Source: Nitrososphaerota archaeon
GTDB taxonomy: Archaea; Thermoproteota; Nitrososphaeria; Nitrososphaerales; Gagatemarchaeaceae
Assembly (NCBI GenBank): GCA_029785825.1
Contig: JAFLYY010000001.1
Coordinates: forward strand, 1,023,374-1,087,373
Direction: 5' to 3'
DNA length: 64,000 nucleotides
The notes under the pieces were generated by a model, which was not told the origin of the DNA, ran no database searches, and saw nothing but the letters and a program-made list of their open reading frames with translations. Of the stretch, positions 1-6,708 are shown in pieces. The first letter of the stretch is position 1. Each line of letters opens with the position of its first letter. A program made the translations under genes and the position numbers.

Positions 1-272
1 CTCTCGATGCCTATGGTCAGAGGCTCTTCGTCGACGACTTTCATCTCCCCTATGCCGTTGTCTTTCCAGAATGAAGAGAGGCCCGCTACCAGCAGTCTTG
101 ACTTGTGATTGCCGACCGCCGGACTCTGGGCGGAGCTCCTCGCAATCATCCATTTGGCAAACTCAGAGCCCATGACCTTGCCGACCCCCCTTATCGCAGC
201 CCTGTTCTTGGATGGGTCCAGCCCCCCGTACTGTTTCAGCGCCCGCATGGCGACCTTAAGCTCGGCGGCCAT
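1..272 (-). CDS. V4R-domain-like protein, 5' part only (runs off left edge)
   Basis: The N-terminal 90 or so residues of a minus-strand protein whose 3' end lies outside the window. Visible pieces are a short helix rich in K and A, a segment RAAIRGVGKVMGSEFAKWMI, and a later LSSFWKDNGIGEMKVVDEEP stretch. That order (Arg-Ala then Gly-x-x-x-Gly helix, then a helix ending in Gly-(I/L)-Gly followed by a beta strand) resembles V4R/hydrocarbon-binding domains found alone in archaea as putative ligand-binding regulators. The ATG at 272 was chosen; an in-frame TTG at 284 is the alternative, with GAGAGG just upstream. Family assignment is by pattern only and half the protein is missing. Confidence 0.45.
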   Translation of the reverse strand, partial: MAAELKVAMRALKQYGGLDPSKNRAAIRGVGKVMGSEFAKWMIARSSAQSPAVGNHKSRLLVAGLSSFWKDNGIGEMKVVDEEPLTIGIE

Positions 273-382
273 CTCAGAGCTCAATCCTCTCTTTCCAAGC
301 TGTGATTGCCCCGCTCCGTCAATAACCTGTCTACCCAAATGCCGACAGGTTTGCGTAACTGTACACAGGGCTGCTGCCGGGG

Positions 383-991
383 CTAGGGTGAAATCGCCCG
401 GGTCCTCTGGCTCTGCCACGCGCCGCGGCGGAAAGCGGTGAGTCTTATGATTCCGAGGCTCATCTCCTGCTTCATCACGCTGTACTGATACCCGTCCAAG
501 ACTCCTCTGATGAATTCAGCCATGCAGGCAGTGGCCTCCACTATCCTGCCTGCTCCGACCACCAGTACCTCGATGCTCTCGTCTGGCTTCTCCACAAGGC
601 TGAACTCCTTTACAGGCAAGATTGTGGCGAATTGCTTGGCTACGTCTGATAGGTCGTTCAGGTCTTCGGCCATGGTCTTGAGGAGCGGGACGATTCTGTT
701 GCCGAGATTCCTAAAGGCGTTCAGCAAGTAATCCTTGTCGTACTCCCAGATCTTGGAGACCAGACCGTCTACGAAGTCCCCTGGAAGGGTGATGACGTCC
801 ATCTCCTTCAAGATAGACGTTATCCTCCAGGTCGACTTCAGCTTGTCTGGAGTTGCTCCCTCAGCACTCGTCTGAGAGATCAGGGACAGGGCCTCGTTGG
901 CAAAGGAGAACAGGGTCTTGTTCTGCTTCGATGCTTGAAGCGCGAACTCTTCGTAGACAGCGTGGTCGATTGAAATGCTCTTTCTGCCCAT
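383..991 (-). CDS. Hypothetical protein with RHH-like N-terminus
   Basis: About 202 residues. The ATG at 991 gives MGRKSISIDHAVYEEFALQA, which has the short beta strand followed by two helices typical of ribbon-helix-helix DNA-binding modules (strand KSISID, then helices around residues 10-40). The rest (about residues 55-200) is helical with no motif I recognise. The start is chosen because a strong TATA-like box lies about 28 nt upstream (1015-1024), which fits a leaderless transcript; an open frame continues upstream to 1177 but would run through that box. It is divergent from the membrane protein at 1107. Possibly a regulator; function not assigned. Confidence 0.7.
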   Translation of the reverse strand: MGRKSISIDHAVYEEFALQASKQNKTLFSFANEALSLISQTSAEGATPDKLKSTWRITSILKEMDVITLPGDFVDGLVSKIWEYDKDYLLNAFRNLGNRIVPLLKTMAEDLNDLSDVAKQFATILPVKEFSLVEKPDESIEVLVVGAGRIVEATACMAEFIRGVLDGYQYSVMKQEMSLGIIRLTAFRRGAWQSQRTRAISP

Positions 992-1014
992 TCGGGTTAG
1001 ATTCAGGCCCTTCC

Positions 1015-1024
1015 GATATAAAAA
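1015..1024 (-). promoter_or_regulatory. Archaeal TATA box for the RHH-like gene
   Basis: On the minus strand the sequence reads TTTTTATATC, centred about 28 nt before the ATG at 991, the usual spacing for a leaderless archaeal transcript. It is one of the clearest boxes in the window. Confidence 0.65.
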
Positions 1025-1106
1025 CGTGCAAGTGCCCAGAACTGTCCAAACCTGCCGACAGTACGGCAGACGGGCTTTTCTCCAAAGCCCGCACAAGTCC
1101 TGGGTC

Positions 1107-1988
1107 ATGGGACTATCGAAAATGAAACTTGCGACAGCAACCCTAGCATCTATCGCAGTCCTTGCCGTATCGAGCATCCCGCCGACCTATGCGCTCTCAA
1201 CCACTGACATAGTCAGCGCCGGCTCCATCTGGCTCGAATCGACCATAGCCGTTGCCCTCGTCTTCGTCACGGCCATGGCGTTCTCCCTCCAGATTGCCAG
1301 AGGCTACTTTCTGAGGATACTGGACAAGTTCACCCTCAGACTGGGCGCGGACATCTGGTGGCTCTCGTATGTGCTGATCAGGGACGGGCTCATGTTCACA
1401 GCATTCATCATGAGCCTGATGGTCTTCTTCCCCGGTACCTTCCTCGACTATCCTCTGGCTGTGCCATTCTTTCCCCTCACCTCCGTTCTTTTCGCAACGG
1501 CCCTGGTGACCAAGCTCTACTTCGACGCTGACGACAACAGGAACGCCTTCCGCTTCGTCACAGTCGTGGTCTTCGCTGGAACGATATCCTGGATCTTCGG
1601 CACGGTCTTCATCACAGAGACACCCCTCACCCTGAGCACACTTCCCGCCGGCGTCAGCGCCACGAGTGGGTTCTGGGCCAGCGTGTACAACAGCTTCAGT
1701 TCCACCCAGAACCTGGGCTTGGCGATGGTGTCGTTCTACAGCTGCTTCGCTGCTCTGGGCTTGATCGCTGCAGTCGGTTTCGCCCACCCGCTCCTTCACT
1801 CGAGGATTCGTGCCAAGAAGTCCTTGGGCGCTCCTTCTCCATCCTCTTCGCCCGCGGTATCGGTGCCCGTGTCTTCGGGCAGGGTCTACTCCGACACAGA
1901 GCGTAGCAACAATCCCCAGCCAGTGCAAGGGACGAAGGCGCAAGTTCCCGCGCTCCTGCCAAGGGAGCGCGTAGACTACATAGCATAG
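1107..1988 (+). CDS. Polytopic membrane protein next to ferredoxins
   Basis: A protein of about 293 residues (ATG at 1107; an ATG at 1122 is equally possible and puts MKLATATLASIAVLAV at the very N-terminus as a signal-like segment). Five or six hydrophobic helices follow, with R/K/D-containing loops (KFTLRLGADIWW, YFDADDNRNAFR), and a hydrophilic, proline/serine-rich cytosolic tail of about 70 residues. No cofactor motif is visible. The gene ends 11 nt before a two-cluster ferredoxin, and a second ferredoxin lies just beyond in the opposite direction, so a membrane-bound electron-transfer role is a reasonable inference. I do not recognise the family. Confidence 0.75.
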   Translation: MGLSKMKLATATLASIAVLAVSSIPPTYALSTTDIVSAGSIWLESTIAVALVFVTAMAFSLQIARGYFLRILDKFTLRLGADIWWLSYVLIRDGLMFTAFIMSLMVFFPGTFLDYPLAVPFFPLTSVLFATALVTKLYFDADDNRNAFRFVTVVVFAGTISWIFGTVFITETPLTLSTLPAGVSATSGFWASVYNSFSSTQNLGLAMVSFYSCFAALGLIAAVGFAHPLLHSRIRAKKSLGAPSPSSSPAVSVPVSSGRVYSDTERSNNPQPVQGTKAQVPALLPRERVDYIA

Positions 1989-1999
1989 GGGGCGAGAAC

Positions 2000-2467
2000 A
2001 TGGTGCTCTACAGTCTCGTCGTCGACGAAAGCCGGTGCATGAACTGCGGAGCATGCATGGACCTCTGCCCCTCCACTTGTATTGAGTTCACGAAGCCGAA
2101 CGACGTGTCTTTCTACGGGCCCCTGATGGAAGGCTCGAGCCCCAAGCCCTGGATGATGGAGAAGCCCTACCTGATTGAACAAGAGAGGTGCACGGGGTGC
2201 ATGATCTGCGTGAGGGAGTGCCCGACCAACGCAGTCACCATAGAGCCGGACAGGTCCAAGCCCGCAACCATGAGACCGAAGCCTGTCATAATCAGGAGGG
2301 AACACTTGGTCGACGACGGGCGCTGGCATCCGCTCTCCGAGTACACCCGGGACTTCCTGAAGAGGCCCGTCAGGAGCCCGTGGTCAGCGATTTCGAACTG
2401 GAAGCCGACGATAAGGTCCACTCCCCCCAACGAGGTGTGGCGTACCATGGCCGAGGAAGAAGGATAG
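2000..2467 (+). CDS. Ferredoxin, 2x[4Fe-4S]
   Basis: A 155-residue iron-sulfur protein. Two classical CxxCxxCxxxC cluster motifs are visible: CMNCGACMDLCPSTC near residue 13 and CTGCMICVRECPTN near residue 65, as in bacterial-type ferredoxins and in NuoI-like subunits. The C-terminal 70 residues lack cysteine and carry a basic/tryptophan-rich stretch (RRE...RDFLKRPVRSPWSAISNW) that may dock to a partner. An insert of about 40 residues separates the clusters. It follows the membrane protein at 1107 by 11 nt with GGGGGCGAG upstream of the ATG, so the two are probably co-transcribed. Electron carrier function is secure; partner unknown. Confidence 0.9.
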   Translation: MVLYSLVVDESRCMNCGACMDLCPSTCIEFTKPNDVSFYGPLMEGSSPKPWMMEKPYLIEQERCTGCMICVRECPTNAVTIEPDRSKPATMRPKPVIIRREHLVDDGRWHPLSEYTRDFLKRPVRSPWSAISNWKPTIRSTPPNEVWRTMAEEEG

Positions 2468-2470
2468 GGC

Positions 2471-2776
2471 CTATCTCAGCAGTTCGTCCATATCCGTAAA
2501 CCTCGGCTCGCGCCTCGGGACTATGCGAACCCCTCCCTCGAGGCACTGTGCAACGCAGGCCATGCAGCCGTAACAGAGGAAATCATTGACTACCCTGCAT
2601 CGCCCTGTTTGGTCAGTCTCGAAGACCTTCACCGAGCAGGCCGCGGCGCAGTCGCCGTCGCCGCTGCACCTGTCCACCTGGACCGCGAAGGCGTCGAGGG
2701 GGGAGAGGGTCAACTCAGCCCTGGCTGAGAGCCCGGCGAGCAGGGACGAACCTATGGCGCCTCTTGATCGGTGCAA
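2471..2776 (-). CDS. Ferredoxin-like 2x[4Fe-4S] protein
   Basis: A second, smaller ferredoxin facing the first. Cluster motifs are CSGDGDCAAACSVKVF (a stretched C-x5-C-x3-C form) and CYGCMACVAQCLEG. The first is atypical: the usual CxxCxxC spacing is opened to C(x)5C(x)3C, as in some archaeal ferredoxin/oxidoreductase subunits where the cluster may be a 3Fe-4S or have a different ligand. The TTG at 2776 is chosen because a TTAA box (2801-2808) is centred about 28 nt upstream; the frame stays open to a TTG at 2818. Its stop codon lies 3 nt beyond that of the convergent ferredoxin gene. Confidence 0.8.
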   Translation of the reverse strand: MHRSRGAIGSSLLAGLSARAELTLSPLDAFAVQVDRCSGDGDCAAACSVKVFETDQTGRCRVVNDFLCYGCMACVAQCLEGGVRIVPRREPRFTDMDELLR

Positions 2777-3181
2777 CCACGGAGGCAGCCTGGCCGCCCT
2801 CTTAACGCCCGGCGTCAATTCTCAATGGTGAAAACGTCCACGGTCGCGGCAACCTGGCGGAAAATTTGCCTTGGCGGGCCTGGTGGGGTCCGTTACAGAA
2901 GTGCAACGAGTACCTCTCCCTTTTTGGGGCCCGCCTCTTGCAAGGGTCGAATGCCCCTCCCCTCCTTATCGGCTCCTGTTTCATCTGGTCCACTTTCGGG
3001 TCCTGCGAGTCCCGGCTTCGGGTGCTAGTCCCGAGAGTGAGAATTGCTATATCAGCGTAAAATGAGTCGGACTCCTGCTATCGCGGCGAGGGAGGCAAGT
3101 GCGTAGCCAGAGCGGAGGGCCGAAGCCTCCTTCGTGAGGGTGTGGTGGAGTTCTTGAGAAGGGTTGTCAGCAGCTAACCTG
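2777..3181. other. Intergenic stretch left of the IS607-type element
   Basis: About 400 nt without a gene I can support. The right part (from about 3060) includes the imperfect inverted segment GGAGGC ... GCCTCC (3089-3130) and probably the left end of the IS607-type element, whose family lacks terminal inverted repeats, so the exact boundary cannot be read from the sequence. Short open frames here lack codon character. Confidence 0.5.
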
Positions 3182-3201
3182 TAATGTGTATTAATGTGTA
3201 T
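3182..3201 (+). repeat. Tandem 10-bp repeat upstream of tnpA
   Basis: TAATGTGTAT occurs twice head to tail (3182-3191, 3192-3201), one helical turn apart. The second copy is centred 23 nt and its TTAA core about 26 nt before the TTG start of the recombinase, so the repeat overlaps the likely TATA box. It could be a binding site for the MerR-like domain of the recombinase or part of the transposon end. Confidence 0.6.
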
Positions 3202-3218
3202 TTATATGCCGAAACACA

Positions 3219-3818
3219 TTGGAACGGAGCTACAGCCCAAAGAAAGCTGGAGAGATTCTCGGGGTGACCACCCACACGATACAGGTCTGGGACAGGCAGG
3301 GGAAGATGAAGTGTCTCAGGCTCCCGACCGGGAGGAGAAGGGTACCAGAGTCGGAGATTAGGCGCCTGATGAACGTCGCCGAACAAAGAAGGGAGGCGGC
3401 CTACGCGAGGGTGTCTTCGCACGACCAAAAGTCGGACTTGGACAATCAAATCGCGGTGCTGAAGGGCAGAGCACCCGGAGCCGAGGTGTATTCGGATATC
3501 AGGTCTGGGCTGAATTTCGAGAGGAGGGATCTCCTGAGGCTGCTCGACGACGTCTTCAGCAAGAAGGTCTCGAGCATCTATGTGACGTACGAGGACAGGC
3601 TTGCTAGGTTCGGGTTTGACCTGCTTTCGTGGGTGTGCGCCAAGTACGGGACAGAGATAGTGGTCGTTAATAGCAAAACGGCCATTTCACCACAGGAGGA
3701 GCTGGTGCAGGACCTGATCGCCATAATCACGTCCTTCTCCGCCAAGCTCTATGGCCTGAGGAGCCACAAGACAAAGAAGCTTCTGCAGAGCGTCAAAGAG
3801 GTGACGTCGTCCCCCTGA
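3219..3818 (+). CDS. tnpA: IS607-family serine recombinase (TnpA)
   Basis: A 199-residue transposase that cuts and rejoins DNA through a phosphoserine link. Residues 1-55 are a MerR-type helix-turn-helix (SPKKAGEILGVTTHTIQVWD, then a wing RLPTGRRRVPESEI). The resolvase fold follows, with YARVSSHDQKSDLDNQI (catalytic Ser in ARVSS; the QxxDLxxQ helix) and later the YEDRLARFGFDLL segment with the conserved DRLxRxG arginines. This order, HTH first and catalytic domain second, is the IS607 hallmark. The start is TTG at 3219; no in-frame ATG exists upstream. It sits directly before tnpB, as in complete IS607 elements. Confidence 0.93.
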   Translation: MERSYSPKKAGEILGVTTHTIQVWDRQGKMKCLRLPTGRRRVPESEIRRLMNVAEQRREAAYARVSSHDQKSDLDNQIAVLKGRAPGAEVYSDIRSGLNFERRDLLRLLDDVFSKKVSSIYVTYEDRLARFGFDLLSWVCAKYGTEIVVVNSKTAISPQEELVQDLIAIITSFSAKLYGLRSHKTKKLLQSVKEVTSSP

Positions 3819-3856
3819 GTCATCCCTGGAAGTCGAATGGAGAGAAGAGGACCATC

Positions 3857-5089
3857 GTGTGGAACCAGGAGCAGTCAGAGGAAGTGGTGCGATACCTCAG
3901 GGACATGCAGGACGCGACGAGGTATGCGCTTCAGGTTGCATATGGGGACACAGTTAGGGATGAGAAGCGCAGGATTCCGTCTCCGATTGCCCTAAGGCGG
4001 GACATCAGGGAGTGGTTCTATTCGCGATACGACTACGGAAGACACCACATCAACCCCGTGTGCAGGACCGCTGTAGCGATGCTCCGGTCCTACAGGAAGA
4101 ACCACCACGGGGAGCTGAGGATACCCGAGGTGCGGAGGCTGGCCATGAGAATCGACGGGGAGCTCTTCAGGGTCGTGGACGGACGCGTCAGGATCACCCT
4201 CCAGCCCAACAGATACGTCTGGCTCCCCATCAACGCCTCGAACAAGCACTATCAGGAGTACTCGAAGGGGAGGGCGTCGGAACTTCTGATCACGGACACG
4301 AAGGTATGCCTGACGTTCGCCATCAGAGAGGAAGGGAAACCTCTCGGCAACAGGCTCGTGGCCCAGGACCTGAACTTCAAGAGCGTCGATTCGACTTCAG
4401 CAAGGATCGGGAGCCAACCGGCTCTAGAAGGCGTGGAGACGGAATCACTGAGGAAGGTAGTGCAAGTTCAGAATGACTTCTCGAGAAGGAGGAGGGCCTT
4501 GCAGAAGCACGTCGGGAACCCTCAGAAGAGGATGGGGAAGCTCAGGGAAACGAGGGGAAGGCAGAGGAACCGCATAAAGGACGCCCTTCACAAGTTGTCG
4601 ACGGAGACGGTGAAGGGGAACCCCAATACATCTTACATCTTCGAGAATCTGAGAGGAATCAGGACGACGAGCAGGGGGGCGAAAAAGAGCCGGAAGCTTC
4701 GTACGTATCTCAACAGGTGGCCATACCGCTTGTATCAGTCGATGGTCGAGTACAAGTCGCCGAACCGCACCGTCTATGTGAGCCCACGAGGGACCTCGTC
4801 GGAGTGTCCTGTCTGCGGTGGCAAGCCGGAGCACCCGGCGTGGGCGATGAGCAGGTGCGTCAAATGCGGCGTGGACTACGACAGGGACAGGCTCGCCAGT
4901 CTGGCGATTCTCTGTCGTGGTGTGCGCCTCTGCGGCCTGACGCCGTTTGCCGTGAGTGCGGACGCCTCCTGGCAGCAAATGAGGGATGAATACCTGTATC
5001 CTGTCGGCGCGCCTGGTGCCGTCAGAGCAGGTGGGACCGATGCTGCCAGCGCTCCGAATCTGGACGTGTACACGAAAATACACGTTTAG
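3857..5089 (+). CDS. tnpB: TnpB RNA-guided nuclease of the IS607-type element
   Basis: 410 residues, full length for the family. The RuvC-like catalytic residues all appear present: Asp in VAQDLNFKSV near residue 172 (RuvC-I), Glu in YIFENLRGI near 261 (RuvC-II), and Asp in DYDRDRLASLAI near 341 (RuvC-III). A zinc ribbon CPVCGG...CVKCG (about 317-337) interrupts RuvC-II and III as usual. A basic helix (SRRRRALQKH, RETRGRQRNRIKD) precedes RuvC-II. TnpB proteins are RNA-guided DNA endonucleases that use a reRNA/omegaRNA derived from the element's 3' end; no experimental evidence exists for this copy. The start at 3857 (GTG) lies 38 nt after tnpA. The C-terminal 50 residues beyond RuvC-III are longer than in many TnpBs. 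Confidence 0.92.
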   Translation: MWNQEQSEEVVRYLRDMQDATRYALQVAYGDTVRDEKRRIPSPIALRRDIREWFYSRYDYGRHHINPVCRTAVAMLRSYRKNHHGELRIPEVRRLAMRIDGELFRVVDGRVRITLQPNRYVWLPINASNKHYQEYSKGRASELLITDTKVCLTFAIREEGKPLGNRLVAQDLNFKSVDSTSARIGSQPALEGVETESLRKVVQVQNDFSRRRRALQKHVGNPQKRMGKLRETRGRQRNRIKDALHKLSTETVKGNPNTSYIFENLRGIRTTSRGAKKSRKLRTYLNRWPYRLYQSMVEYKSPNRTVYVSPRGTSSECPVCGGKPEHPAWAMSRCVKCGVDYDRDRLASLAILCRGVRLCGLTPFAVSADASWQQMRDEYLYPVGAPGAVRAGGTDAASAPNLDVYTKIHV

Positions 5090-5117
5090 AGAAACGGATG
5101 CCTCCCGTGTTAACCAT

Positions 5118-5151
5118 TTGGGCGTTGACGACGGCGAACCCGGACGCCCAA
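5118..5151 (+). other. Hairpin at the 3' end of the IS607-type element
   Basis: TTGGGCGT (5118-5125) and ACGCCCAA (5144-5151) form a perfect 8-bp stem with an 18-nt loop, 28 nt after the tnpB stop codon. Its location is where TnpB elements encode the 3' end of their guide-scaffold RNA and where the right transposon end lies. Calling it part of an omegaRNA is inference; it may instead be a terminator or transposon-end hairpin. Confidence 0.5.
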
Positions 5152-5170
5152 GGAAGGCAAACCGAGACAT

Positions 5171-5461
5171 GTGGGGGTGACCCTGGAGCAGCTCACCATC
5201 GGGATTTCCTCGGTGGAAGCCGCTCATGATCACGGGTTGAACCCGGACCTCGACGGTCGGCCTGTCGGAATCCTGCTCTGGACAGATGATGTAGACCGTG
5301 ACTACGCTCGGCCGACATCCGAAGGCGCGCCGTCACTCGGTCCGCCGCACGCCTTCCATGCCAACGATAACGAGCCCCACTCTGCGTGGGTGGCCGACCC
5401 CGACGGCAACCCGATAAACATCGGCCAGAGGCGCAAGCGCGACAGTGAGAGCCGTGCCTAA
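5171..5461 (+). pseudogene. VOC (glyoxalase-like) protein, 5'-truncated remnant
   Basis: The 96-residue frame matches only the second half of a VOC/glyoxalase-fold protein: a GISSVEAAHDHG helix, the strand GILLWTDDVDRDYARPTSEG, and the diagnostic C-terminal VADPDGNPINI strand with its metal-ligand region. The first beta-alpha-beta-beta module expected in a protein of about 120 residues is missing, and the coding similarity begins right at the right end of the IS607-type element. The likely cause is truncation during insertion or deletion next to the element. The GTG at 5171 is only where the frame opens; translation is doubtful. Confidence 0.6.
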
Positions 5462-5480
5462 GGTTCATTGCGCCTCCGCC
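5451..5480 (+). repeat. Dispersed repeat, copy 1
   Basis: First of four same-orientation copies of a short element with core GGTTCATTGCGCCTCC. This copy matches from the TGCC block to GCCTCCGCC and lacks the GGGAGTACCT tail. It overlaps the stop codon of the VOC remnant. Confidence 0.7.
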
Positions 5481-5535
5481 GACAAGTTGAAAGGAAGCTC
5501 CTCGAAGCAAGTGGACGGAGTAGACGCCATTGAAG

Positions 5536-5742
5536 ATGTCCGTTTCCGAAGTCATCGTCATAGCCAATAAGTTCCTGAAGGGTGAGGCTGGTTTCGACAG
5601 CGTCAGAATCTCCTCCGTCGTGGGCGTCGAAGCGGAGTCGAATTGGCGAGTTCTCGCGGACATAGGCCAGCCGACGACCAACAAGAAGGAGTTGATTGTG
5701 GACGACAGGGACGGGAAGATTGTCTCCTACAGGGAAGCCTAG
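5536..5742 (+). CDS. Small conserved-looking protein, 68 aa
   Basis: The ATG at 5536 gives a 68-residue acidic protein: a helix SVSEVIVIANKFLKG, then alternating strands (DSVRISSVVGVEAESNW, RVLADIGQPTT, KKELIVDDRDGKIVSYRE). The helix followed by three or four strands and the terminal DGKIVSYRE resemble PepSY-like or similar small alpha/beta folds, but this is a shape argument only. A TTG at 5530 is an alternative start. Codon use matches the chromosome. No neighbour gives a functional hint; it sits inside the repeat-rich island. Confidence 0.6.
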   Translation: MSVSEVIVIANKFLKGEAGFDSVRISSVVGVEAESNWRVLADIGQPTTNKKELIVDDRDGKIVSYREA

Positions 5743-5825
5743 CTATTCAGCGCTGGAGACCGCAGCTCAGTTCGGCCCAACGGTCAGACAAGGACGACCC
5801 ACGGAGCCGACGGGGTTGGCCTTTC

Positions 5826-5870
5826 TGCCCCGAATGGGTTCATTGCGCCTCCGCCGGGAGTACCTCGTCC
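5826..5870 (+). repeat. Dispersed repeat, copy 2
   Basis: Full-length copy of about 45 nt: TGCC, a variable hexamer, GGGTTCATTGCGCCTCCGCC, then GGGAGTACCT and C-rich tail. It lies in the gap between the 68-aa gene and the HicB-DinB gene. Confidence 0.7.
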
Positions 5871-5941
5871 GAGTCTGGGTCCAGGCGCCGGACTAGCGTT
5901 CCGCGTATTAGACGATAGTTCCGACCTGATGGGGACATGGC

Positions 5942-6643
5942 GTGAAGGTCCAGGTTTGCCTCGAGGTCGGTCCCAAAGCCTCCGGAGCCTTCGCTCCCGA
6001 CTTCCCCGGCTGCTGGGTGTTCGGCAGAGACCGGAAGAGCGCCCTGCATAAGGTGAAGACTGCCATTCGGGAGTGGCACGCATGGGTCAGGGTCCACGGC
6101 GAGGATATCGAGTCCCCTTCGGCGATCGCACCAGAACCTGAAGTCATGCGCGTCACATATGACCCTGCGGAAGCGGGCAAGCCAGAGCCGCTCTTCTGGT
6201 CGGAGGTCCGTCCGGTTTCGAGGGGTGACATCGACAGGACCCTCCGATTGCTGGATTATTCCCGCGGCGACCTTCTCAAGCTGTGCACCGGGCTTGGAAG
6301 AGATGCTCTAAGGTGGAAACCGAAAGGCGAACCCCGGACAGTCTACAACTGCCTGAGACATATAGCGGCGGTCGAATGGTGGTACATCACTCGGCTCGAC
6401 GTCGAGCTTCCAAGCGAGTTCCCCAAAGACGTCTTCGAGCTCCTCGAATACACACGTGGGTTGGCGGCAACCAGCCTGCGTAATCTATCGAAGCAACAAC
6501 GGTCAGAGATATTTCAGCCCAAGTATGACCCCAACCCCACCTGCAATCTCTGGACAGCGAGGAAGGTCCTTCGTCGATTCGTGGATCACGAGAGGCTCCA
6601 CACAAACTACCTCAGGAGGACACTCCGGAGCTACCAGGAGTGA
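5942..6643 (+). CDS. HicB-like / DinB-like fusion protein
   Basis: 233 residues from a GTG at 5942. The N-terminal 55-60 residues fold like HicB antitoxin domains: VQVCLEVGPKASGAFAPDFPG, the GCWVFGRDRKSALHKVKTAI helix, then REWHAW. From about residue 95 a DinB/YfiT-type four-helix bundle follows, with the three-histidine metal triad at NCLRHIAAVEWWY and the late DHERLHTNYL helix. HicB normally pairs with the HicA toxin, but no hicA is adjacent. DinB proteins are usually metal-dependent enzymes of unclear substrate, some thiol transferases. The combination of an antitoxin-like fold with DinB is uncommon and its role is unknown. Flanked by repeat copies 2 and 3. Confidence 0.75.
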   Translation: MKVQVCLEVGPKASGAFAPDFPGCWVFGRDRKSALHKVKTAIREWHAWVRVHGEDIESPSAIAPEPEVMRVTYDPAEAGKPEPLFWSEVRPVSRGDIDRTLRLLDYSRGDLLKLCTGLGRDALRWKPKGEPRTVYNCLRHIAAVEWWYITRLDVELPSEFPKDVFELLEYTRGLAATSLRNLSKQQRSEIFQPKYDPNPTCNLWTARKVLRRFVDHERLHTNYLRRTLRSYQE

Positions 6644-6653
6644 GAACGGCTCC

Positions 6654-6698
6654 TGCCATGCATAGGTTCATCGGGCCTCCGCCGGGAGTACCTAATCC
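6654..6698 (+). repeat. Dispersed repeat, copy 3
   Basis: Copy with TGCC, TAGGTTCATCGGGCCTCC core and the GCCGGGAGTACCT tail shared with copy 2. It lies between the stop of the HicB-DinB gene (6643) and the convergent 3' end of the broken methyltransferase. Confidence 0.7.
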
Positions 6699-6708
6699 AT
6701 GCGTTGCG

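Larger units (their letters stand above)
3182..5165 (+). mobile_element. IS607-type element (serine recombinase + TnpB), approximate limits
   Basis: A two-gene transposon: a MerR-HTH/serine-recombinase transposase followed 38 nt later by a RuvC-type TnpB nuclease. Both reading frames look intact. The left limit is somewhere in 3060-3182. The right limit is near 5152-5170: a perfect 8-bp-stem hairpin ends at 5151 and the decapitated VOC gene begins just after. IS607 elements have no terminal inverted repeats and no target duplication, so boundaries are inferred from flanking gene damage and not from repeats. Confidence 0.75.
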
